Origin: CAJCIW01 sp963833965
GTDB lineage: Bacteria; Chlamydiota; Chlamydiia; Chlamydiales; Rhabdochlamydiaceae
Length of the DNA: 64,000 nucleotides
Direction: 5' to 3'
Assembly: GCA_963833965.1 (NCBI GenBank)
Contig: CAWHZZ010000003.1
Coordinates: forward strand, 765,233 to 829,232
Position 1 is the first letter of the stretch, and every line of letters begins with the position of its first letter. A model generated the notes under the pieces. The model was given only the letters and a program-made list of their open reading frames with translations, had not been told where the DNA came from and did no database searches. Positions 55,221 to 64,000 of this stretch are shown here, one piece after another. Position numbers and translations under genes: made by a program.

Positions 55221-56558
55221 CTAAAGCTTCTCTAGCTTTCGGATTGCCTGCTTCAAATTGGCCTTCTTTTTCAGCAAGGGCTTAAACATGTCCCCGTTTT
55301 TTTCCACGCGCTGGAGCGAATTGAATAAATTAAATTCCTCCGGTTTAAGCCCCTTCTTCACTTCGTTCCATTCCAGCGGCATGGACACTGGCGCGCCCGC
55401 CCTCGCCCTCACACAATACGGCGCCGCAATCGTCTGCCCGCGATTGTTCTGAAAGCAATCGATGTACACTTTTCCTTTCCTTTTGGAGGGCATCCTTTCC
55501 AAAGACGTAAATTTTGGGTACTTCTTATGCACAACAGCGGCTACTGCCATCGCAAAATACTTGGCCTCCTCGTAGCTATAGCCACCTCTCAGCGGTACGC
55601 AAATATGTAACCCCCTGCTTCCCGACGTCTTGCAATAATTCGGCACCCCTATTTTTTCCAGGACATCATGCAGGACCCTTGCCGTCTCAACCACCCGATC
55701 AAACGAGACATCCACGGGGTCTAAATCGAACACCATGAAATCCGGCCTCTCCAGCGATCCCCTCCTCGAGAAAAACGGGTGCAGCTCAATACACCCTAAA
55801 TTCACCGCATAGAGCAAACTCCTCACATCATCAATCATCAAGTAATTGATCCCCTTGATCATCATCGTCTTCGCCCACTCCGGCGCATTCTTCACATTCT
55901 TCTGGAAAAACGACTTCCCGCTAATCCCATCCGGAAATCTCCGCAGCGACTCTGGCCTCCCCTTTAAATACGGCAAAATCACCTTCGCCATTTTTGCGTA
56001 GTAATTCAGCAATTCCCCCTTCGTGATCTTCTCCTTGGGCCAATATACCTTGTCCACATTAGACAAAAACCCATATTCCTTCGCAAACTTGTCCACTTTC
56101 CGCTTCTCTTCCTTCTTCTTAATCAATAACCACTTCTCCCCATCCATCCTCACCAGCAAAAAGGTTCCCTTCAATTTCTGTCCCTTCAATGTTAAATGCA
56201 GCGACCCCCTCTCAATCCCCTCCTCCACATCTCCTTTATACGTCCCCTTATCCCAAATCCACACCCTCCCTGCGCCATACCCCTCTGGAATCACCCCTTC
56301 AAAATTCCGATACGCCAGCGGATGGTCCTCCACCTGAATCGCAAGCCGCCTCTCTCCCACCTTCAACGACGGCCCCTTCGGCACCGCCCAACTCTTCAAT
56401 ACCCCGCCCGCCTCCAACCGAAAGTCATAATGCAGGTGCGTTGCCGCATGCTTCTGCACCACAAACCGCATCTTCCCCTTCCCCAACTTCGCCGCCGGCT
56501 CCCCCGACCTCCGCAAATTCCTTTTCTTCAAATATTCCTTCAGCTTCCTCACCACCAC
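55221..56558 (-). CDS. LigD-like protein: 3'-phosphoesterase plus polymerase/primase domains, no ligase domain
   Basis: 445 residues. Residues about 30-150 form the LigD phosphoesterase domain (FVVQKHAATHLHYDFRLEAG; AIQVEDHPLAYRNFEGVIPE). Residues about 165-445 form the LigD polymerase domain (VDKVYWPKEKITKGELLNYY; DFMVFDLDPVDVSFD with the metal Asp pair; SGSRGLHICVPL). The central ATP-dependent ligase domain with its KxDG motif is absent. No ATG is available: the start is one of three GTG codons at 56558 onward, with AAAGAGGGG upstream. No Ku gene is in the window. It may act in end processing or ribonucleotide patching. Confidence 0.85.
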   Translation of the reverse strand: MVVRKLKEYLKKRNLRRSGEPAAKLGKGKMRFVVQKHAATHLHYDFRLEAGGVLKSWAVPKGPSLKVGERRLAIQVEDHPLAYRNFEGVIPEGYGAGRVWIWDKGTYKGDVEEGIERGSLHLTLKGQKLKGTFLLVRMDGEKWLLIKKKEEKRKVDKFAKEYGFLSNVDKVYWPKEKITKGELLNYYAKMAKVILPYLKGRPESLRRFPDGISGKSFFQKNVKNAPEWAKTMMIKGINYLMIDDVRSLLYAVNLGCIELHPFFSRRGSLERPDFMVFDLDPVDVSFDRVVETARVLHDVLEKIGVPNYCKTSGSRGLHICVPLRGGYSYEEAKYFAMAVAAVVHKKYPKFTSLERMPSKRKGKVYIDCFQNNRGQTIAAPYCVRARAGAPVSMPLEWNEVKKGLKPEEFNLFNSLQRVEKNGDMFKPLLKKKANLKQAIRKLEKL

Positions 56559-56655
56559 CCCTCTTTTCCCCTCAACCTAGCCCCTGCACCCCTTTTCCTC
56601 CAAGCAATTCGCTTGCTTTACACACATCCCCTCCGCTATGATTTATCCTTCCCAG

Positions 56656-56729
<74 letters not shown>

Positions 56730-56897
56730 CATTTCTTCCCGAGTTTATCGCACTAAAAATGAGCAGTTTACGCAACATCCGCCAAATTGCCTAAAAGTGC
56801 GATTCCTCTCCGTGGACCATTTGTGGACCACTCGCCTACAACAATTGGCGATAACCCCAGCAGCTAACCTTTGAAAACTAAAACCAAAGGTAGCTTC

Positions 56898-57968
56898 ATG
56901 AAAGGCATCGACAAACGCACCCATAAAGACGGGACGGTTTCCTACCGCGCCCGCGTTCGCATCAAAGGACATCCAGTCCTCATCCAATCATTCGCCTCCA
57001 AAACTCTCGCCATGAAATGGAAACGCGATACTGAATCGGCTGTTGAACAAGGCAAATATGCATATGACAAACCTGGCAGCAAAAATACTTTAGCCGAACT
57101 GATCGACCGCTATATTGAAAGAGTTCTTCCTTCAAAGCCAAAAAACGCAAGAAACGTCCGCCAACATCTTCTCTGGTGGAAACAGGAACTGGGACATTGC
57201 CTCCTTTCAGATATCAAGCCAAGCCTCATCGCGCAAAAGCGGGATGAACTCCTTTCAGGACTGACTTGTAAAGGCAAGATTCGTTCTTCCACAACCGTGG
57301 TTCGCTATCTTGCCAGCCTCTCTCATGCCTTCGCTATCGCGGTTAAGGATTGGGAATGGATCCAGGAAAATCCCATCATGAAAATCTCAAAGCCGAAAAT
57401 TTCCAATGGAAGAACTCGCTTTCTCAACGATGATGAAAAGGAAAGGCTGCTATCTGCCTGCCGAGAAAGCGAATCAAAAGGACTCTACCCAATTGTTATA
57501 CTAGCTCTTTCAACGGGCATGAGGAGAGGAGAAATCATGAATCTCAAATGGAGTGATATCGATCTGGCTCGAGGTTCAATCCTCTTACAAACCACAAAAA
57601 ATGGTGAGCGGCGTTTTATCCCTCTCGTTGGAATGGCATCTGGATCTTTTGCGTTCAAAATACACCAATCAAACCGCTTGACTCTCTCGTATTTCCTGCT
57701 CCTCATTCTCAATCCAAATCTATCGACATCCGTTCTGCTTGGGAAACCGCTCTGAGCAAAGCAGGTATTTTCAAACTTCCGCTTTCACGACCTTCGGCAT
57801 ACAGCCGCTTCCTACTTGGCCATGAATCAAGCGAGTCTGCTAGAGATCGGAACTCTGCTGGGCCACAAAACCGTCCAAATGACCAAGCGATACGCCCATC
57901 TCTCCAATGCACATATCCATTCAGCAGCTGTGGGCCTAAATGACAAATTGTTCAGTAGTAAAAAATAA
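56898..57968 (+). pseudogene. Tyrosine recombinase (integrase), frameshifted
   Basis: The N-terminal arm and core-binding domains and the first catalytic Arg (LALSTGMRRGEIMNLKWSDI) are in one frame from ATG 56898. After about 57630 the coding continues in a second frame (SLVFPAPHSQSKSIDIRSAW) and after about 57770 in a third (FRFHDLRHTAASYLAMNQAS, then LLGHKTVQMTKRYAHLSN), ending at TAA 57968. The catalytic R...K...HxxR...H...Y set is present across frames, so two indels inactivated a once complete enzyme. It probably integrated the island at tRNA-Met. Confidence 0.85.
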
Positions 57969-58207
57969 ACTTGCATTTAGCAGGACGGAAGCACTCCAAA
58001 AATCAGAAATTCTTTGACGAAGAGGCCACCTTTACGCATTGATTTAGAATACCCTAAAAAATTCCTTTATTCTGACCGCCATTCCTTAAATCAACTAATA
58101 AACCAAAATCAAATAAAATAGTTTAATTGTCATCAAATCAATATATCGCATTATTTACAATTCTGCTATCTTATTATACGTTAAATCAACAACTTAAAAC
58201 GGAAAAG
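57969..58207. other. Non-coding gap inside the island
   Basis: About 240 bp, AT-rich, without a convincing gene. An in-frame extension of the next gene back to TTG 58127 is possible but encodes only a hydrophobic stretch unlike its family. It presumably contains the promoter for the nuclease/hsdR operon. Confidence 0.4.
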
Positions 58208-58948
58208 ATGAAAAGAAAGGGCTTTGATCCACAAGACACAAAACCATTCAAATTAAGCCGATCAAAGATCGAGCTTTTTTGTGAATGTCCCTTTTGCTTC
58301 TACCTCGATCGCAAACTTGGAGTTGCGCAACCTGGAGGATTTCCGTTCAACCTCAATTCTGCTGTTGACCATCTCTTGAAAAAAGAATTCGATTTCTACC
58401 GAGCAAAAGGCGAAGCCCATCCGCTGATGATCAAACATAAAATTGACGCAATCCCTTTTCAACATGAAAAACTTGATGAATGGCGAAAAAATCTGAAGGG
58501 CATTTCCTACCTGCACGAACCGACTCGATTTTTAGTGGCAGGAGCCATTGATGACGTTTGGATCACTCCTTCTGGAGAACTGATCATCGTGGACTATAAG
58601 GCGACAAGTAAAGCTGGTGAAATCAACTTAGATGCCGACTGGCAAATTAGCTACAAAAGGCAAATGGAAATTTACCAATGGCTATTCAGAAAAAACGGAT
58701 TCTCAGTTTCCCCCACAGGCTATTTTGTTTACTGCAATGGCAAGAAAGACGTTCCCACATTTGACGAATGTCTAAAATTCGAGATCTCGGTCATCCCTTA
58801 TCTTGGCGATGATAGCTGGATTGAGCCTAAATTACTTGAGATTCAAGCTGTGCTAACCGCTTCTCAGCCCCCATCCTCTCATGCCACATGTTCCCTCTGC
58901 AACTATCGAATTGCTACCCAAACAGAATTAGGGGCAGTCCTGGCATGA
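58208..58948 (+). CDS. PD-(D/E)XK nuclease superfamily protein (RecB/Cas4-like)
   Basis: 246 residues from ATG 58208 (GGAAAAG just upstream). The RecB-like nuclease outline is clear: SKIELFCECPFCFYLDRKLG, VAGAIDDVWI (Asp), ELIIVDYKATS (Asp and Lys of the D...xxK core), QMEIYQWLFRKNG (QxxxY). Cys pairs at the N-terminus (CECPFC) and the C-terminus (CSLCNY) could bind an iron-sulfur cluster as in Cas4/AddB-type enzymes. The stop overlaps the start of hsdR (ATGA). There are no CRISPR repeats or cas genes nearby, so a role with the restriction system or in island mobility is more likely. Confidence 0.8.
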   Translation: MKRKGFDPQDTKPFKLSRSKIELFCECPFCFYLDRKLGVAQPGGFPFNLNSAVDHLLKKEFDFYRAKGEAHPLMIKHKIDAIPFQHEKLDEWRKNLKGISYLHEPTRFLVAGAIDDVWITPSGELIIVDYKATSKAGEINLDADWQISYKRQMEIYQWLFRKNGFSVSPTGYFVYCNGKKDVPTFDECLKFEISVIPYLGDDSWIEPKLLEIQAVLTASQPPSSHATCSLCNYRIATQTELGAVLA

Positions 58949-61710
58949 GCTACAGAAACCAAAACCCAGAACAAATCGCTCGTGATAAAATAGATGCCCT
59001 CCTTGCGCAAGCAGGATGGATCGTTCAATCAATCAAAAAATTCGATCCGAATGCAGGTCTTGGTATCGCAGTTCGCGAATATCAAACAGATGTTGGTCCC
59101 GCCGACTATGTTCTATTCATTGATAAGAAAGCTGTAGGAGTGATCGAGGCGAAACCCGAAGACTGGGGACACCGCATTACAACCGTCGAGGAACAATCTA
59201 GCGAATATGCTACTGCTAAGCTGAAATGGGTGAATAACAATGAATCCTTACCCTTCATCTACGAGAGCACAGGGGTAATTACACGCTTTACTGATGGAAG
59301 AGACCCAAAACCAAGATCACGCGAAGTATTCAACTTTCACCGCCCCGAAACTTTAAATGAATGGCTTCTTCAAAAAAACTCAATTCGAAGCCGACTCCAG
59401 CAAATTCCTCTTCTTACCGAAGAAGGACTAAGAGATTGCCAAATCACTGCCATTAAAAATCTTGAACAGTCATTCAAAGATGACCGCCCTCGCGCTCTTA
59501 TCCAAATGGCCACTGGCGCAGGTAAGACATTTACCGCGATTACCACCATCTATCGCCTTCTAAAGCATGCGAATGCAAAGCGAATCCTATTTTTGGTAGA
59601 CACCAAAAACTTAGGAGAGCAGGCCGAGCAAGAATTCATGTCTTTCGTCCCTAACGATGACAATCGCAAGTTTACAGAACTCTATAACGTGCAGAGACTA
59701 AAATCATCCTCCATCGCTAGAGATAGCCAAGTCTGCATTTGCACTATCCAGCGTATGTATTCCATATTAAAAGAACAGCCCTTAGATGAGTCTGCTGAAG
59801 AGATCAATCCTGCCGAAATAGCTCAGGTAAAGAAACCAATCCCAGTTGTTTACAACGGCAAAATTCCAATCGAGTTTTTTGACTTCATTTTTATCGATGA
59901 GTGCCATCGGTCAATTTATAATCTATGGCAACAAGTTCTCGATTATTTTGACGGCTATCTTATCGGCTTGACAGCGACCCCAGATAACCGCACCTATGGC
60001 TTTTTCAAGAAAAATGTCGTCAGTGAATACAGCCACGAAACAGCCGTCGCCGATGGAGTGAATGTCGGAAATGAGATCTATGTCATAGAAACTGAAAGAA
60101 CAAAATTCGGTGGCACAATCAAGGCCAATCAACCTGTTCAGAAAAGAGAGCGTCTAACCCGCAAGAAAAGATGGGAGCAACAAGATGAAGATGAGTCCTA
60201 TACTGTTAAGCAGTTAGACCGCGACATCGTAAATCCAGACCAGATCAGGACCGTACTGCGTGCCTTTAGAGATAGTTTACCGGATATTTTCCCTGGACGA
60301 AAGGAAGTGCCAAAAACACTGATCTTTGCAAAAACTGACAGTCATGCCGACGACATCATTCAAACTGTCCGAGAAGAATTTGGGATGGGGAATGAATTTT
60401 GCAAAAAAGTCACTTACAAGAATGAAGAAGATCCAAAATCAGTCCTCGCTCAATTTAGAAACGATTACTATCCTCGGATTGCGGTCACTGTGGACATGAT
60501 CGCTACAGGCACAGACGTGAAGCCCCTTGAATGTTTATTATTCATGAGAGACGTAAAGAGTCATAACTACTTCGAGCAGATGAAGGGGCGTGGGACACGC
60601 ACATTTGGCCATGACGAATTAAAGAAAGTGACCCCCTCTGCAACCAGCGCGAAAACACATTATGTCATCGTTGATGCCATTGGAGTTACAAAATCCCTGA
60701 AAACTGCAAGCCAGCCTTTAATCACCAAACCTTCAGTGCCTTTAAAAGATTTAGCAATGAGCATCATGATGGGAGCGAGGGATGAGGATACGGTCAGCTC
60801 GCTGGCTGGTAGGTTGGCGCGTCTCAATAAGCAGCTCGAGGAAAAGGATCTTCAGCGAATTAAAGAACAATCAGGCGGCATTGAGCTAAGCACTATCATC
60901 GGCAATCTCCTAGCCGCCATAGACCCCGACAAAATCGAAAAGAAAGCTCATGACATGCAACCAATTGGAACCGCCACTTCACCAAGCGATGCAGACTGCT
61001 TGCGAGCTCAAGAGATTCTTGTAGGCGAAGCAGCTAATGTCCTGAATGGAGAAATGGTTGAACTCTTAGAGAATATTCGTCGAGATAAGGAGCAGACGAT
61101 CGACCATGATAATCTGGATGCCGTTCTACGTGCAGAGTGGGATGGAGATGCCAAAGAAAATGCTCAAAACCTGGTAAAAGAGTTCCAAGAATATCTGGAA
61201 ATCCATCGAGATGAGATTGAAGCTCTTAGCATATTTTACAGCCAACCTCAAAGACGACGCGAAATCACCTATGACATGATTCGCCAAGTCTTGGATAAAC
61301 TACGCCAAGATAAGCCAAAACTTGCCCCTTTACGCGTATGGATGGCCTATGCCCAACTTGAAGAATACAAAGGCGCCCAACCGATTAACGAGCTCACTGC
61401 TTTAGTTGCTCTTATACGCCGTGCTTGCGGAATCGACAAAAAAGTGTCTGAATATTCTGAAACAATACGACGTAATTTTCAAAACTGGATCATGAAGCGA
61501 CATAGCGGTGATGGTGAAAAGTTCAATGAAGAACAAATGGCTTGGCTAAGAATGATTCGCGACCATATTATCAGTTCTTTCCATATGGATAAAACAGATC
61601 TTGATATGGCCCCTTTTGACTCCAAAGGAGGAATGGGGAAAATGTATCAACTTTTTGGAGAAAAATTTGAAGGTTTGATACTTGAGCTTAACGAGGTATT
61701 GGCAATTTAG
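58945..61710 (+). CDS. hsdR: Type I restriction endonuclease subunit R
   Basis: 921 residues. ATG 58945 overlaps the upstream stop and is preferred to 58888. The N-terminal nuclease domain shows GPADYVLFIDKKAVGVIEAK (PD-(D/E)XK). Helicase motifs follow: MATGAGKTFT (about residue 188), DECHRS (about 318), GLTATPDNR, then QMKGRGTRT (motif VI), and an EcoEI-type C-terminal domain. It translocates DNA and cuts unmodified DNA only together with HsdM and HsdS. The frame is intact, while the S and M genes that follow are broken. Confidence 0.96.
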   Translation: MSYRNQNPEQIARDKIDALLAQAGWIVQSIKKFDPNAGLGIAVREYQTDVGPADYVLFIDKKAVGVIEAKPEDWGHRITTVEEQSSEYATAKLKWVNNNESLPFIYESTGVITRFTDGRDPKPRSREVFNFHRPETLNEWLLQKNSIRSRLQQIPLLTEEGLRDCQITAIKNLEQSFKDDRPRALIQMATGAGKTFTAITTIYRLLKHANAKRILFLVDTKNLGEQAEQEFMSFVPNDDNRKFTELYNVQRLKSSSIARDSQVCICTIQRMYSILKEQPLDESAEEINPAEIAQVKKPIPVVYNGKIPIEFFDFIFIDECHRSIYNLWQQVLDYFDGYLIGLTATPDNRTYGFFKKNVVSEYSHETAVADGVNVGNEIYVIETERTKFGGTIKANQPVQKRERLTRKKRWEQQDEDESYTVKQLDRDIVNPDQIRTVLRAFRDSLPDIFPGRKEVPKTLIFAKTDSHADDIIQTVREEFGMGNEFCKKVTYKNEEDPKSVLAQFRNDYYPRIAVTVDMIATGTDVKPLECLLFMRDVKSHNYFEQMKGRGTRTFGHDELKKVTPSATSAKTHYVIVDAIGVTKSLKTASQPLITKPSVPLKDLAMSIMMGARDEDTVSSLAGRLARLNKQLEEKDLQRIKEQSGGIELSTIIGNLLAAIDPDKIEKKAHDMQPIGTATSPSDADCLRAQEILVGEAANVLNGEMVELLENIRRDKEQTIDHDNLDAVLRAEWDGDAKENAQNLVKEFQEYLEIHRDEIEALSIFYSQPQRRREITYDMIRQVLDKLRQDKPKLAPLRVWMAYAQLEEYKGAQPINELTALVALIRRACGIDKKVSEYSETIRRNFQNWIMKRHSGDGEKFNEEQMAWLRMIRDHIISSFHMDKTDLDMAPFDSKGGMGKMYQLFGEKFEGLILELNEVLAI

Positions 61711-61711
61711 G

Positions 61712-62546
61712 ATGACAAGATCATTTCAAAAATCAATCTCTCCCAATGGGTGGAAAGAAATCCAAGTTTAAAGACATCGCTGCATATATTCAACGAGGAA
61801 AATCCCCAAAATACGCTGTCCATAGCAACTTCCCCGTTATAAATCAGAAATGCATACGATGGCATGGTATTGATCTTGAGTTTCTAAAGTATCTAGACCC
61901 AAATGAGTCTACATAAATGGTCCCAAGAAAGGTATCTTCAACCAGGAGATATTCTTTGGAATTCAACTGGAACAGGGACTATCGGTCGAGCTAGTATTTA
62001 TAAGGGAAACATAGAAAATGCTGTGGCTGATAGTCATGTTACGATTATACGAGTGTTTAAAAATCAGATTCTTCCTGAATTTGTCTTCTATTTTATCATG
62101 TCTCCATATGTGCAAAAAAACATCGAGAATATGCAGTCAGGCTCAACCAATCAAGTTGAACTAGGCAGGGCTGAAATAGAAGCGACAAAAATCCCTTTAC
62201 CCCCATTTAATGAACAAAAGCGTATAGTTGCTAAAATTGAAGAATTGTTTTCCGAACTCGATCAAGGGCTAGAAAACCTTCAAAAACGTTAGGAACAATA
62301 AAATCTTGCCACTTATTGAATAAAGTCCATGCTCTCCGTCAGAGCATTCTGAAAAAAGCCTTTTCTGGCGACTAGTTCCTCAAGACAAACGATGAACCTG
62401 CAAGCATTCTTTTAGAACATATTAAAGCAGTTAAAAGGAAATCAAACTCTCGAAAGACAAAATCTAAAAAACTCCAAGAGGTCACGTATGAGCACGGCAT
62501 CAATTGTATCCAAAGTCTGGAGCTTCTGCACTACTTTCCGAGATGA
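61712..62546 (+). pseudogene. hsdS: Type I specificity subunit HsdS, decayed
   Basis: The reading continues through at least three frames: a short start (SISPNGWKEIQV), then KDIAAYIQRGKSPKYAVHSN, then from about 61903 YLQPGDILWNSTGTGTIGRA and IPLPPFNEQKRIVAKIEELF (the conserved S-subunit motif) to a stop at 62292, and finally a separate piece NKVHALRQSILKKAFSG and NDEPASILLEHIKAVKRKSN ending at 62546. Only one target-recognition half is left, so the protein is also too short. Sequencing error at several points is an alternative. Confidence 0.8.
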
Positions 62547-63976
62547 CGGAGTAAGTTATGGCGATTATCTGGAACAGCTAACATACCTAATCTTTCTCAA
62601 GATGGCTGATGAATACTCCAAGCCCCCATACAGTAGGAACATAGGGATTCCAGAGGAATATAACTGGCAACGCCTCAAGTCAAAAAAGGGTGCAGAGCTA
62701 GAAACACATTACCTTGCTGTATTACGGGAACTCGGATCTAAAAAAGGAATGCTTGGCCAGATTTTCACTAAGGCGCAGAACAAAATCCAAGATCCCGCCA
62801 AACTTTATCGTCTTATCAGCATGGTAGATGAGACGGAATGGGTAATGATGGAAGCTGATATCAAAGGAGATATCTACGAAAGCCTTTTAGAAAAAAATGC
62901 TGAAGATACGAAATCTGGAGCGGGACAATACTTTACCCCTCGTGCACTTATTAAAGCTATGGTGGAATGTATACGTCCAGAGCCTGGGTAAAACAATTGC
63001 AGATCCCGCTTGTGGAACCGGAGGATTTTTTCTTGCTGCCTATGACTTCATCATTAACTCAAACAATGCTCAACTAGACAAGAAACAAAAAGCCTTTTTG
63101 AAACGAGAAACCTTCTATGGGAATGAAATCGTTGCAAACACACGACGTCTTTGCCTCATGAATATGTTCCTCCATAACATTGGCGAGATTGACGGTGATG
63201 CCCGAGTCTCTTCAAACGATGCTCTAATCGCGGATAACGGACAGCGATTTGATTATGTCTTCGCAAATCCTCCTTTTGGCAAAAAGAGCAGCATGAGCTT
63301 TACCAATGACGAAGGAGAACAGGAAAAAGACGATTTAACATACAATCGCCAGGACTTTTGGGCGACTACCTCCAATAAACAGCTCAATTTCGTGCAACAC
63401 ATTCGAACAATACTCAAAACTACAGGGCGAGCGGCTGTTGTAGTGCCGGATAACGTGCTCTTTGAAGGTGGCGCCGGGGAAATCATTCGAAGAAAGCTTC
63501 TTGAAAATACCGATTTACATACAATTTTGCGTTTACCCACCGGTATCTTTTACGCAAATGGAGTCAAAGCTAATGTGATCTTCTTTGATAACCGCGAGGC
63601 TAGCCCATCTCATTCTTCAAAAGAGATTTGGTATTACGATTGCCGTACAAACATTAATCATACGTTAAAAAAACAGCCAATGCGTTTTAACGATCTGCAA
63701 GACTTCATCCAATGTTATAATCCACAAAACCGCCATGTCCGTGAAGAGTCATGGGACCCTGAGACCAATCCTGAAGGACGTTGGCGTAAATACACCTATG
63801 AAGAACTGATTGCTCGCGATAAGACCAGTCTGGATATTTTCTGGCTTAAAGATAAAAGCCTGACCGATCTCGACAATCTCCCCGATCCGGAAATACTGGC
63901 ATCTGAGATTATTGAGAACCTAGAAGCAGCTCTTGCGAATTTTAGGAACGTATCTGCATCCCTTGGTCAAACCTGA
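62488..63976 (+). pseudogene. hsdM: Type I DNA methyltransferase subunit HsdM, single frameshift
   Basis: The first part (ATG 62488; MSTASIVSKVWSFCTTFRDD, through AGQYFTPRALIKAMVECIRP) stops at 62991. One extra base near 62990 shifts the frame, after which KTIADPACGTGGFFLAAYDF (motif I), FDYVFANPPFGKK (motif IV, NPPF of N6-adenine enzymes) and the C-terminal helical part continue to TGA 63976. Joined, it would be about 495 residues, normal for HsdM. Split exactly before the SAM-binding motif, it is unlikely to be active. It lies 24 bp before the window end. Confidence 0.85.
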
Positions 63977-64000
63977 TATTAAAACCCTTATTTCTTAAAG

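Noticed and set aside
56871..57755. Intact 294-aa integrase
   Set aside because: The frame lacks the HxxR, LGH and Tyr catalytic parts, which are found in another frame just downstream to 57968. It is a frameshifted gene.
58208..58948. Cas4 of a CRISPR system
   Set aside because: Although the nuclease core and Cys pairs are Cas4-like, there is no cas1, cas2 or repeat array in the window, and it is coupled to hsdR.

Overview
This window is from the chromosome of a member of the Chlamydiales, most likely an environmental (amoeba-associated, Parachlamydia/Waddlia-type) chlamydia rather than a Chlamydiaceae pathogen. The evidence is the chlamydial gene order: V-type ATPase E/DUF2764/A, then transaldolase, then rpoC-rpoB-rplL-rplJ-rplA-rplK-nusG-secE-tRNA-Trp-tuf-tRNA-Thr-infA, plus a HEAT/HIT/MYG1-like/LOG-like block. 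These are interrupted by lineage-specific gene families with eukaryote-like features. Taxonomy is inferred from gene content and order; no search was run.

Layout. 1-2.9 kb: V-type ATPase operon (minus; atpA is cut by the window edge). 3.3-7.3 kb: a four-gene operon of small exported proteins, transaldolase, and two tandem glycine-rich membrane proteins. 7.4-9.1 kb: an ABC-2 exporter. 9.3-17 kb: an accessory cluster of F-box-like proteins (two families, two decayed members) among MITE-like foldback repeats. 17-30 kb: the core transcription/translation operon on the minus strand, with a strong terminator after rpoC and an attenuator-like hairpin between rplL and rpoB. 30-41 kb: sufE, three tandem Inc-like membrane proteins, an M24 peptidase, HEAT, HIT, MYG1-like and LOG-like genes. 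41-44.6 kb: a 771-aa protein with five long tandem repeats and a DUF1207-type outer-membrane protein. 44.7-54 kb: four paralogous proteins that look like eukaryotic transcription factors, with a class C beta-lactamase-like lipoprotein and a small Cys-containing gene between them. 54-56.6 kb: four small genes and a LigD-like protein that has no ligase domain. 56.6-64 kb: a genomic island beside tRNA-Met with a frameshifted integrase, a RecB-like nuclease and a type I restriction-modification locus whose hsdS and hsdM are broken.

The most striking content is the four-gene family at 44.77-54.0 kb. Each protein has tandem helix-turn-helix-like modules, then a basic pair spaced like a bipartite nuclear localisation signal, then an acidic, aromatic, Ser/Pro/Gln-rich tail like a eukaryotic activation domain. 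All four genes share an upstream box at constant distance from the start codon. I infer candidate secreted, host-nucleus-targeted DNA-binding effectors. Together with the F-box-like cluster (possible host ubiquitin-ligase adaptors) and the Inc-like trio, the accessory regions look devoted to handling a eukaryotic host.
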